Positions 30,655 through 36,742 of a DNA stretch of 38,783 nucleotides are shown here, piece after piece. The notes below the pieces were generated by a model that worked only from the letters and a program-made list of their open reading frames with translations, searched no databases and had not been told where the DNA came from. The position numbers and the translations under genes are program-made. The DNA lies in assembly GCA_910587285.1 (NCBI GenBank), contig CAJULM010000007.1, forward strand, positions 40,383 through 79,165, given 5' to 3'. How positions within the stretch are numbered: the stretch's first letter is position 1; the number at the start of each line of letters is the position of its first letter. This stretch comes from an uncultured Oscillospiraceae bacterium (GTDB taxonomy: Bacteria > Bacillota > Clostridia > Oscillospirales > Oscillospiraceae).

Positions 30655-30687
30655 CATTTCCCCCGGAAAACCAAAGGAGGAAGACCC

Positions 30688-32382
30688 ATGAACCTGAAGC
30701 CCGGATTTGAAAAGTACATTCCCTTTACACCACAGCCCATTGAGGGCCGCACCTGGCCGGACAAGACCGTCACCCACGCCCCCATCTGGTGCTCGGTGGA
30801 CCTGCGGGACGGCAACCAGGCCCTGATTGACCCCATGAACCTGGCGGAGAAGCTGGAGTACTTCCACACCCTGGTGGACATCGGCGTGAAGGAGATCGAG
30901 ATCGGCTTCCCCTCCGCCAGCGAGACGGAGTACGAGATCTGCCGGGAGCTCATTGAGGGGGGCCACATCCCCGACGACGTGACCATCCAGGTGCTGGTCC
31001 AGGCCCGGGAGCACCTGATCCGCAAGACCTTCGAGGCTATCAAAGGCGCGAAAAACGTGATTCTCCACTTCTACAACTCCACCTCCACCCTTCAGCGCAA
31101 GGTGGTGTTCCACATGGACACAGACGGCATCACCAAAATCGCCACCGACGCGGCGGACCTGATCTACGAGATGGCCCAGCCGGTGATTGCCCAGGGGATG
31201 AATCTGCGCTTCCAATACTCTCCGGAATCGTTTATGGGGACGGAGATGGATTACGCCGTAGACATCTGCGCCGCCGTGCTGGACCACCTTCACGCCACAG
31301 CGGACAACAAGGTGATTCTCAACCTGCCCACCACGGTGGAGAACTGTATGCCCAACCAGCTGGCGGATATGCTGGAGTACTTCATCCGCAAGCTCCCCGG
31401 CCGGGAGCGGGCCATCATCTCCCTCCACCCCCACAACGACCGGGGCACCGGCGTGGCCACCACCGAGCTGGGCCTGCTGGCGGGGGCGGAGCGGGTGGAG
31501 GCCACCCTGTTCGGCAACGGCGAGCGCACGGGCAACGTTGACATGGTGACGCTGGCCATGAATCTGTGGACCCAGGGAGTGGACCCCCGGCTGGACTTCC
31601 ACGACATCAACAAGGTGCGGGAGATGTACGAGCGTTGCACCAAGATGAAGGTGGGGGAGCGCCAGCCCTACGCCGGCGAGCTGGTGTTCACCGCCTTCTC
31701 CGGCAGCCACCAGGACGCCATCAACAAGGGCGTGCACTATATGAACGAGAGCGGTTCGGACAAGTGGGAGGTGCCCTACCTGCCCATCGACCCGGCGGAC
31801 GTGGGCCGGCAGTACGAGCCCATCATCCGCATCAACTCCCAGTCGGGGAAGGGGGGGGCGGCCTTCGTCATGCAGCAGAGCTTTGGCTACGACCTGCCCC
31901 GGGCCATGCACGCGGAGTTCGGCGCGATTGTTCAGAAGGAGTCCGACCGGGTGGGCAAGGAGCTCAAGCCGGAGCAGATTTTCGAGCTGTTCGACCGGGA
32001 GTACCTGTCCGTCCCCAAGACCTACCAGCTGGAGCGCCACTCCTTCCGGGAGGACTCCCGCCACGGGGACGTGAGCCGGGTGGCCTTTGTGGGCCAGGTG
32101 GGGTACAAGGGCCGCACCATGGAGGCCTACGGCCAGGGCAACGGCCCCATCGACGCCTTTTTCAACGCCCTTCACGAGCTGCCCCAGGGGCACATCGAGG
32201 GCTACCAGTTTGTGGACTACAAGGAGCACGCCATCTCCACCGGGTCGGACACCCAGGCGGTGTGCTACATCCACCTGAAGGCCCCGGACGGCCGGGACGT
32301 GTTCGGCGTGGGCAAGAGCCACAACATCAGCCGGGCGTCCCTCCGGGCGATTCTCTGTGCTATCAACCGTTCGTTGGCGTAA
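30688..32382 (+). CDS. leuA: 2-isopropylmalate synthase, type 2 (LeuA2)
   Basis: A 564-residue enzyme that condenses acetyl-CoA with 2-oxoisovalerate, the first step of leucine synthesis. The catalytic TIM barrel begins with IWCSVDLRDGNQALIDPM (metal-binding Asp and Arg) and carries the metal ligands in SLHPHNDRG (about residue 247). The long C-terminal part (from about 430) is the leucine-binding allosteric domain. Overall sequence follows the longer type of LeuA found in Actinobacteria and some clostridia. The ATG at 30688 has AAAGGAGGAAG upstream. Expression is set by the leucine T-box. No other leucine genes adjoin it here. Confidence 0.95.
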   Translation: MNLKPGFEKYIPFTPQPIEGRTWPDKTVTHAPIWCSVDLRDGNQALIDPMNLAEKLEYFHTLVDIGVKEIEIGFPSASETEYEICRELIEGGHIPDDVTIQVLVQAREHLIRKTFEAIKGAKNVILHFYNSTSTLQRKVVFHMDTDGITKIATDAADLIYEMAQPVIAQGMNLRFQYSPESFMGTEMDYAVDICAAVLDHLHATADNKVILNLPTTVENCMPNQLADMLEYFIRKLPGRERAIISLHPHNDRGTGVATTELGLLAGAERVEATLFGNGERTGNVDMVTLAMNLWTQGVDPRLDFHDINKVREMYERCTKMKVGERQPYAGELVFTAFSGSHQDAINKGVHYMNESGSDKWEVPYLPIDPADVGRQYEPIIRINSQSGKGGAAFVMQQSFGYDLPRAMHAEFGAIVQKESDRVGKELKPEQIFELFDREYLSVPKTYQLERHSFREDSRHGDVSRVAFVGQVGYKGRTMEAYGQGNGPIDAFFNALHELPQGHIEGYQFVDYKEHAISTGSDTQAVCYIHLKAPDGRDVFGVGKSHNISRASLRAILCAINRSLA

Positions 32383-32550
32383 GGGCCTGGCGAGAGGGCA
32401 GGCCCATAGGGCCGGATGGACCGAAGCGAGGGCAAAAGCCCAGCCCCGCCATGCGGGGCAGGTTTTGCTCGAGACGGAGGGAGGCCGGGCTGCAATGAGC
32501 CCAGCCCGAGCGTTACAACTGGGCCTGGCGTGAGGCCGGGCCCATAGGGC
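32383..32550 (+). repeat. Dispersed repeat, copy B, downstream of leuA
   Basis: A non-coding stretch directly after the leuA stop. Two 30-bp direct repeats (32383-32412 and 32521-32550, 27 of 30 identical) are 138 bp apart. Between them lies the same core as in copy A: a start GGATGGACCGAAGCGAGGG at 32414, then AAAAGCCCAG, a CCCCGCCATGCGGGG hairpin, GGTTTTGCTCGAG, and near the right end AGCGTTACAA (copy A has AGCGTGACAA). Confidence 0.8.
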
Positions 32551-32567
32551 TAACGGATTCAAACTGA

Positions 32568-32583
32568 TGTTTCACGTGAAACA
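32568..32583. promoter_or_regulatory. parS: parS site (ParB/Spo0J binding site)
   Basis: TGTTTCACGTGAAACA is a perfect 16-bp palindrome identical to the Bacillus-type parS consensus TGTTNCACGTGAAACA. ParB loads here and spreads for chromosome segregation. Such sites cluster near the replication origin, so this window is probably origin-proximal. No other copy was seen in the window. Confidence 0.93.
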
Positions 32584-32601
32584 CGCCCCGGCGGCGGGGC
32601 G
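32584..32601 (+). terminator. Short hairpin between parS and proC
   Basis: CGCCCC GGCGGC GGGGCG followed by GGAATTT. A weak candidate terminator for leuA; it directly abuts the parS site. Confidence 0.35.
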
Positions 32602-32625
32602 GAATTTAAGAAAGCGGGTGCTGAG

Positions 32626-33444
32626 ATGAAAAAAGCGGCCTTCATCGGCGTGGGAAATATGGGCGGGGCGCTGGCCCGGGGGGCCTGCCGGGCGGTGGGG
32701 CCGGACCAGCTCATTCTGTTCAACCGCACCGCCGTCAAGGCGGAGGCCCTGGCGGAAGAACTGGGCTGCGCCGTGGCGGGCAGCGCGGCGGACGCTGTGT
32801 GGGCGGCGGAGTATATCTTTTTGGGGGTGAAGCCGGACGGGCTGCGCCCTCTGCTGGAGGAGCTGGCCCCCCTGCTGCGGGACCGCCACCGGGTGGGCGA
32901 GGACAAGGTGATGGTGTCCATGGTGGCGGGGCTGACCATTGAGGACCTGCGGCCCCACCTGGCGGGGGCGGGGTACTATGTGCCCATCGTGCGCATCATG
33001 CCCAACACCTGCGTGGCCGTGGGCAAGGGGATGACCGCCCTGTGCGTGGGAGAGGCGGTGGCGGAGCATATCGGTGGCGTGGAGGAGATTTTGTCCGCCA
33101 CGGGCCGAGTGGAGCGCATCTCCGAGGGGCTGATGGACCAGTTTTCCGCCCTGGCGGGGTGCGGCCCCGCCTTTGTCTACCCCTACATTGAGGCCCTGGC
33201 GGACGGGGCGGTGATGACGGGCCTGCCCCGAAAGCAGGCGGTGGAGTACGCCGCCCAAATGGTGCTGGGGGCGGCGGCCATGGTGCTGGAGAGCGGGAAG
33301 CACCCCGGCCAGCTCAAGGACGAGGTGTGCTCCCCCGGCGGCGCCACGATTGCCGGGGTGGCGGAGCTGGAGCGGGGCGGCCTGCGGGCCGCGGCCATGA
33401 ACGCGGTGCTGGCCGCCTGCCGGCGGAGCAGGGAATTGGGCTGA
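32626..33444 (+). CDS. proC: Pyrroline-5-carboxylate reductase
   Basis: A 272-residue enzyme for the last step of proline synthesis (reduction of pyrroline-5-carboxylate with NAD(P)H). The N-terminal Rossmann motif is FIGVGNMGGALARG. The family signature HPGQLKDEVCSPGGATIAG lies near residues 225-243 in the C-terminal dimer domain. Length is typical. The ATG at 32626 has only a weak ribosome site (AGCGGGTG), and no clear promoter is seen between the parS palindrome and the gene. A ParB complex on parS could affect its transcription. Confidence 0.96.
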   Translation: MKKAAFIGVGNMGGALARGACRAVGPDQLILFNRTAVKAEALAEELGCAVAGSAADAVWAAEYIFLGVKPDGLRPLLEELAPLLRDRHRVGEDKVMVSMVAGLTIEDLRPHLAGAGYYVPIVRIMPNTCVAVGKGMTALCVGEAVAEHIGGVEEILSATGRVERISEGLMDQFSALAGCGPAFVYPYIEALADGAVMTGLPRKQAVEYAAQMVLGAAAMVLESGKHPGQLKDEVCSPGGATIAGVAELERGGLRAAAMNAVLAACRRSRELG

Positions 33445-33479
33445 AAAAATCCCCGGCTGCATAGCAGCCGGGGATTTCT
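33445..33479. terminator. Bidirectional terminator between proC and yebC
   Basis: AAATCCCCGGCTGC and GCAGCCGGGGATTT pair around ATA; the A-run at 33444-33449 gives a T-run on the minus strand for yebC. Confidence 0.93.
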
Positions 33480-33485
33480 ACAGGC

Positions 33486-34211
33486 TTATTCGTCCCAGTT
33501 GTGCCAGACGTTCTGCACGTCGTCGTTGTCCTCCATCATGTCGATGAGCTTTTCCATGTTCTTGATGTCCCCCTCGTCGGACAGGGTGACGTAGTTCTGG
33601 GGCACCATCTCCACCTTGGCGGAGGCGAAGGTATAGCCCTTCTCCTCCATGGCGGCCAGCACTGCGGCGAAGTCGTCCGGGGCGGTGTAGACGGTGAAGC
33701 AGTCCTCGTCCGCCTCAAAGTCCGCCGCGCCGCAGTCCAGGGCGTCCATCATGGAGGTCTCCTCGTCCAAGTCCTCCCGCTCAATCACCAGCACGCCCTT
33801 CTGGTCGAAGGACCAGGACACGCAGCCGGTGGCACCCAGGTTGCCGCCGAACTTGTCGAAGTAGTGGCGCACCTCGGAGGCGGTGCGGTTGCGGTTGTCG
33901 GTGAGGGTCTCCACAATCACTGCCACGCCGCCGGGGCCGTACCCCTCGTAGGTGATGGATTCGTAGTCGTTGGCGTTGCCGGAGCCGATGGCCTTCTCGA
34001 TGGTGCGCTTGATGTTGTCGTTGGGCATATTGGCCGCCCGGGCCTTGGCGATGACGGTGGCCAGGCGGGAGTTGTTGGCGGGGTCGCCGGAGCCGCCGGT
34101 CTTCACGGCCACGATGATTTCCCGGGCAATTTTGGTGAACGCCTGGGAGCGCTTGGCGTCCGCCGCGCCCTTGGTTTTCTGGATGTTATGCCACTTGGAA
34201 TGTCCTGACAT
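33486..34211 (-). CDS. yebC: YebC/PmpR family protein
   Basis: A 241-residue protein of the YebC family, described as a transcriptional regulator and more recently as a factor that helps ribosomes through proline-rich stretches. The start MSGHSKWHNIQ is the family hallmark; the frame reads on upstream but the ATG at 34211 with AAGGGAAC is clearly right. Other landmarks are AARAANMPNDNIKRTIEKAIG and YEGYGPGGVAVIVE. The acidic C-terminus ends DDVQNVWHNWDE. Monocistronic and convergent with proC. Confidence 0.95.
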   Translation of the reverse strand: MSGHSKWHNIQKTKGAADAKRSQAFTKIAREIIVAVKTGGSGDPANNSRLATVIAKARAANMPNDNIKRTIEKAIGSGNANDYESITYEGYGPGGVAVIVETLTDNRNRTASEVRHYFDKFGGNLGATGCVSWSFDQKGVLVIEREDLDEETSMMDALDCGAADFEADEDCFTVYTAPDDFAAVLAAMEEKGYTFASAKVEMVPQNYVTLSDEGDIKNMEKLIDMMEDNDDVQNVWHNWDE

Positions 34212-34350
34212 ATTGAAATCGTTCCCTTCGTTGTGAGGTGTAAGCCCGATGGGCAAAAAATTCACCCAACAATATAGCACACTTTTGCCCTTTTTTCAAC
34301 CCCTGGGAGACAAAATCAAGGCCCGTCTTTTTATGTGAGCGCGGGCTCTA

Positions 34351-34407
34351 TAGTCTATTATACCCGGTATATAGGGAATATTCAAGGCGAATGCGGCAAA
34401 ATATAAT
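34351..34407 (+). promoter_or_regulatory. Palindromic operator and promoter upstream of the first small HTH gene
   Basis: TATACC C GGTATA (34359-34371) is a near-perfect palindrome, extended by CTA/TAG on either side. A perfect TATAAT follows at 34402-34407 with a poor -35 (TATTCA, 17 bp before it). The arrangement suits autoregulation by the small HTH protein. The rest of 34212-34431 is AT-rich, without other genes that I can support. Confidence 0.5.
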
Positions 34408-34431
34408 AGAAATCGCAAGGGGGTGCTTCTT

Positions 34432-34647
34432 GTGATTTCATACGGTCCAATGTGGGAGACAATGCGCAGAAAAAATGTCACCACATATACGTTGATTAAC
34501 AAGTATAAATTTAGCAAGGGGACATTGGATTCCTTGAAGCACGACCGTAATATCTCTACAGCCACATTGAATGATATTTGCAGGATGCTGGATTGTAGAG
34601 TGGAGGATGTGCTGGCTTATATCCCGGATGGGGAGGAAAACGAGTAA
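34432..34647 (+). CDS. Small Xre-family (Cro/C1-type) HTH protein
   Basis: A 71-residue protein made almost entirely of one helix-turn-helix domain: MWETMRRKNVTTYTLINKY, KGTLDSLKHDRNISTATLND and CRMLDCRVEDVLAYIPD. It resembles the YozG-like short Cro/C1 regulators. A GTG at 34432 is chosen because AAGGGGG ends 8 bp upstream; a GTG at 34423 overlaps that ribosome site. It has lower GC than the flanking core genes and is followed by a hairpin that is duplicated after the next small HTH gene. Probable autoregulator of the islet; target unknown. Confidence 0.85.
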   Translation: MISYGPMWETMRRKNVTTYTLINKYKFSKGTLDSLKHDRNISTATLNDICRMLDCRVEDVLAYIPDGEENE

Positions 34648-34651
34648 GAGG

Positions 34652-34685
34652 AGGCCCCCGGCTCACGCCGGGGGCTTCTCCCGCA
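34652..34685 (+). terminator. Terminator after the first small HTH gene (duplicated cassette, copy 1)
   Basis: GCCCCCGGC TCAC GCCGGGGGC with a CTTCTC tail. The 32 bases 34654-34685 match 34971-35002 at 30 positions. Confidence 0.75.
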
Positions 34686-34715
34686 GGATAAACACGGAAT
34701 GTCAGGGGTGATGGA

Positions 34716-34964
34716 GTGTACAAGAATTATGGCCCGGATGGCCGCCGCAACCTTTGCGGCGGGCAGGTGGCGAAGATTCGCAAGGCCATGAAGCCGCGCG
34801 TCTCTCAACGGGCGTTGGCAAGTATGCTTCAGTTGGCGGGATTGGATGTGGACAAAAACGCAGTCCAGCGTATTGAAAGCGGCCAGCGTTTTGTCACTGA
34901 TATTGAGTTGAGCGTATTTGCCCAGGTGCTGGGCGTGGCAGTGGAAGAACTGCTGAAGCCATAA
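34716..34964 (+). CDS. Second small Xre-family HTH protein
   Basis: An 82-residue protein with a Cro/C1-type helix-turn-helix: QVAKIRKAMKPRVSQRALA, then KNAVQRIESGQRFVTDIE and LSVFAQVLGVAVEELLKP. GTG start at 34716 with a purine-rich upstream (AGGGGTGATGGA). A GGC-rich N-terminus (NYGPDGRRNLCGGQ) precedes the domain. It lies in tandem with the first HTH gene but is not a close copy of it, although their terminators are near identical. It precedes the candidate toxin locus and might regulate it. Function unknown. Confidence 0.82.
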   Translation: MYKNYGPDGRRNLCGGQVAKIRKAMKPRVSQRALASMLQLAGLDVDKNAVQRIESGQRFVTDIELSVFAQVLGVAVEELLKP

Positions 34965-34968
34965 CAGG

Positions 34969-35002
34969 AAGCCCCCGGCTGACGCCGGAGGCTTCTCCCG
35001 CA
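34969..35002 (+). terminator. Terminator after the second small HTH gene (duplicated cassette, copy 2)
   Basis: GCCCCCGGC TGAC GCCGGAGGC with CTTCTC tail and one mismatch in the stem. Near-identical to 34654-34685. Confidence 0.75.
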
Positions 35003-35013
35003 TTCGGCATAAG

Positions 35014-35042
35014 TTGACAAAATGCGCTTTTAATGCTACGAT
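35014..35042 (+). promoter_or_regulatory. Promoter of the candidate toxin mRNA
   Basis: Perfect TTGACA (35014-35019), 17 bp, TACGAT (35037-35042). Transcription from about 35049 gives a ~57-nt leader before the small ORF. Confidence 0.8.
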
Positions 35043-35105
35043 AAAAACGGCGCTGTCGTGAAAACGGTAGGCGGGGAGCTACACTGCCCGAAAGGGGGTG
35101 TACGT

Positions 35106-35201
35106 ATGCCGATTACTTTGACGTTCCATATCCTTGACTGGACGGTAACGATTCGAGTAAAAAGCAGAAACCGCCACTCAGCACAGTGACGGTTTCTTGA
35201 A
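35106..35201 (+). CDS. 31-residue peptide, candidate type I toxin
   Basis: A short ORF starting MPITLTFHILDWTVTIRV and ending KKQKPPLSTVTVS. The first ~18 residues are hydrophobic/aromatic; the tail is basic then polar, as in many small membrane-active peptides. The ribosome site AAAGGGGG is held in a hairpin closed by a GAAA tetraloop (CAC..CCC GAAA GGG..GTG, 35082-35100), which would slow translation. The last 43 nt of the ORF overlap an antisense RNA. These are standard features of type I toxin mRNAs. No homology search was possible, so toxicity is inference. Alternatively the peptide could be a leader or regulatory peptide. Confidence 0.65.
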
Positions 35202-35250
35202 GTATTAAAGAACTTGCACTGGGCTCACCGCTTACCGGCAGCGCCCTTAT
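35159..35250 (-). ncRNA. Antisense RNA, cassette 1 (candidate antitoxin)
   Basis: A minus-strand RNA of about 92 nt starting near 35250. Its 5' part (GGGCGCTGCCGGTAAGC then GGTGAGCCC) can fold on itself. Its 3' part is the stem AGAAACCGTCACT / AGTGGCGGTTTCT (35167-35198), followed by six T on the minus strand (35159-35164), a textbook terminator. It overlaps the 3' end of the small ORF (35159-35201), so full base pairing with that mRNA is expected. A GNGGTA-like word in its 5' hairpin also resembles CGGTAGGCGGGGAGC in the mRNA leader. Confidence 0.75.
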
Positions 35251-35256
35251 ATTGTC

Positions 35257-35285
35257 ATGATACACGCTTCAGGGCGTTTTGTCAA
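35257..35285 (-). promoter_or_regulatory. Promoter of antisense RNA cassette 1
   Basis: On the minus strand TTGACA (35280-35285), 17 bp, TATCAT (35257-35262). Confidence 0.85.
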
Positions 35286-35374
35286 GCAGAAACCGCCACT
35301 CGGCCAAGTGACGGTTTCTTAGATCTTTTTTAGAAATCCTCATTGGGCTCACCGCTTACCGGCAGCGCCCTGAT
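35286..35374 (-). ncRNA. Antisense-type RNA, cassette 2 (tandem copy)
   Basis: A second copy of the same cassette. The 5' hairpin GGGCGCTGCCGGTAAGC then GGTGAGCCC is conserved exactly, the middle differs, and the 3' stem AGAAACCGTCACT / AGTGGCGGTTTCT (35288-35319) is conserved. No T-run follows on the minus strand; instead GCTTGACA begins the cassette 1 promoter, so its transcript may read through into cassette 1. It does not overlap the small ORF and could act in trans through the shared stem. Confidence 0.65.
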
Positions 35375-35380
35375 ATGATT

Positions 35381-35409
35381 ATGATACACGTTCCGGGGCG
35401 CTTTGTCAA
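35381..35409 (-). promoter_or_regulatory. Promoter of antisense RNA cassette 2
   Basis: On the minus strand TTGACA (35404-35409), 17 bp, TATCAT (35381-35386). The -35 box lies in the loop of the plus-strand terminator at 35393-35432. Confidence 0.82.
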
Positions 35410-35432
35410 GACAAGAGCGCCCCGGATTTTTT
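35393..35432 (+). terminator. Strong plus-strand terminator at the islet boundary
   Basis: CCGGGGCGCT / AGCGCCCCGG, then ATTTTTT. It blocks plus-strand transcription of the islet from entering antisense to pgi. No comparable T-run serves pgi on the minus strand, though the same hairpin could protect its 3' end. Confidence 0.88.
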
Positions 35433-35436
35433 GCGT

Positions 35437-36699
35437 TTAGGGCTTGCCCAGCAGGGCGAACATATTCTTCTTGTACGCCTCCACGCCGGGCTGGTTGAAG
35501 GGGTTGACCCCCAGCACGTGGCCGCTGACGCCGCAGGACAGCTCGAAAAAGTAGATCAGCTGGCCCAGGGTGCGCACGTCCATCTGGTCCATGCGCAGCA
35601 CCATGGAGGGTGCGCCGCCGTCCTTGTGGGCGGCCAGGGTGCCCTGGAAGGCCATCTCCCGCACAAAGCTCAGGGGCTTGCCCGCCAGATAGTTCAGGTT
35701 GTCCCCGTTATCGTCGCTGTAGGGGATGGCGATGTCGCAGCCGGTGTTGTCCACGTAGATGACGGTTTCGAACAGGTGGCGCTCGCCGTCCTGGATATAC
35801 TGGCCCAGGGAGTGCAGGTCGGTGGTGAACTGGGCGGAGGCGGGGAAGATGCCCTTGCCGTCCTTGCCCTCGGACTCGCCGAACAGTTGCTTGAGCCACT
35901 CGCCGAAGAAGGAGTAGGACGGCTCGTAATTGCAGAACAGCTCGATTTTCTTGCCCTGGCGGTAGAGCAGATTCCGGGCGGCCACGTACTGCCACACGGG
36001 GTTGGACATATCCCGCCGGTCATAGGCGGTCATGGCGTCGTGAGCGCCGGCCATGAGGGCCTGGATATCCGTGCCGCCCACGGCGATGGGCAGCAGGCCC
36101 ACAGCGGTGAGCACGGAGTAGCGCCCGCCCACGTCGTCGGGCACCACGAAGGTCTCCCAGCCGTTGGAGTCGGCCAGGGTTTTCAGCGCGCCCCGGGCCT
36201 TGTCGGTGGTGGCGTAGATGCGCTGGTTGGCCTTGTCGCCGTACTGCTTCACCAGCAGCTCCCGGAACACCCGGAAGGCCACGGCGGGCTCGGTGGTGCC
36301 GCCGGACTTGGAGATCACGTTGATGGACCACTCCCGGTCGTCAATTTTCTTAATGACGCTGTCCAGCTCGTTGGGGCTGAGGGAGCAGCCCACGAAGCAG
36401 ATCTCCGGGCCGTCGGAGGGGAAGACCTCCAGCGCGGCGCGGGCGCCCAGGTAGGACCCGCCGATGCCGATGACCACCAGCACCTGGGAATCCTTGCGGA
36501 TTTTGGCGGCGGCCTTCTGGATGCGGGCGAACTCGTCCTTGTCGTAGTTCTCGGGCAGGCGGACCCAGCCCACGTAGTCGGAGCCGGGGGCGGCGGGGTC
36601 GTAGAGCTTGGCGTGGGCGGCCTCCAGCTCGGGGGCCATGGCGTTGAGCTGCTCCTGGGATACGGCGCCTTCCAGATGGGAAAAATCAAGTTTCAACAT
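35437..36699 (-). CDS. pgi: Glucose-6-phosphate isomerase
   Basis: A 420-residue enzyme that interconverts glucose-6-phosphate and fructose-6-phosphate in glycolysis. The short bacterial form of the family is evident: VISKSGGTTEPAVAFR (phosphate-binding), DDVGGRYSVLTAVGLLP (signature 1 region) and GVNPFNQPGVEAYKKNMF (signature 2, with the catalytic Lys). The start ATG at 36699 has AAGGAGC upstream; the longer frame to 37218 is the neighbour read out of frame. It follows the glucokinase gene by 43 bp, so it probably lies in one operon with glgP and glcK. Confidence 0.97.
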   Translation of the reverse strand: MLKLDFSHLEGAVSQEQLNAMAPELEAAHAKLYDPAAPGSDYVGWVRLPENYDKDEFARIQKAAAKIRKDSQVLVVIGIGGSYLGARAALEVFPSDGPEICFVGCSLSPNELDSVIKKIDDREWSINVISKSGGTTEPAVAFRVFRELLVKQYGDKANQRIYATTDKARGALKTLADSNGWETFVVPDDVGGRYSVLTAVGLLPIAVGGTDIQALMAGAHDAMTAYDRRDMSNPVWQYVAARNLLYRQGKKIELFCNYEPSYSFFGEWLKQLFGESEGKDGKGIFPASAQFTTDLHSLGQYIQDGERHLFETVIYVDNTGCDIAIPYSDDNGDNLNYLAGKPLSFVREMAFQGTLAAHKDGGAPSMVLRMDQMDVRTLGQLIYFFELSCGVSGHVLGVNPFNQPGVEAYKKNMFALLGKP

Positions 36700-36742
36700 G
36701 GTTTGATGCTCCTTATTAAAAAAGTGGGACAACGCTTGGAAT

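Noticed and set aside
35106..35190. Reading the small ORF as ending RNRHS inside the first hairpin
   Set aside because: A careful count gives six A at 35159-35164, which sets the frame to KKQKPPLSTVTVS with the stop at 35199-35201.
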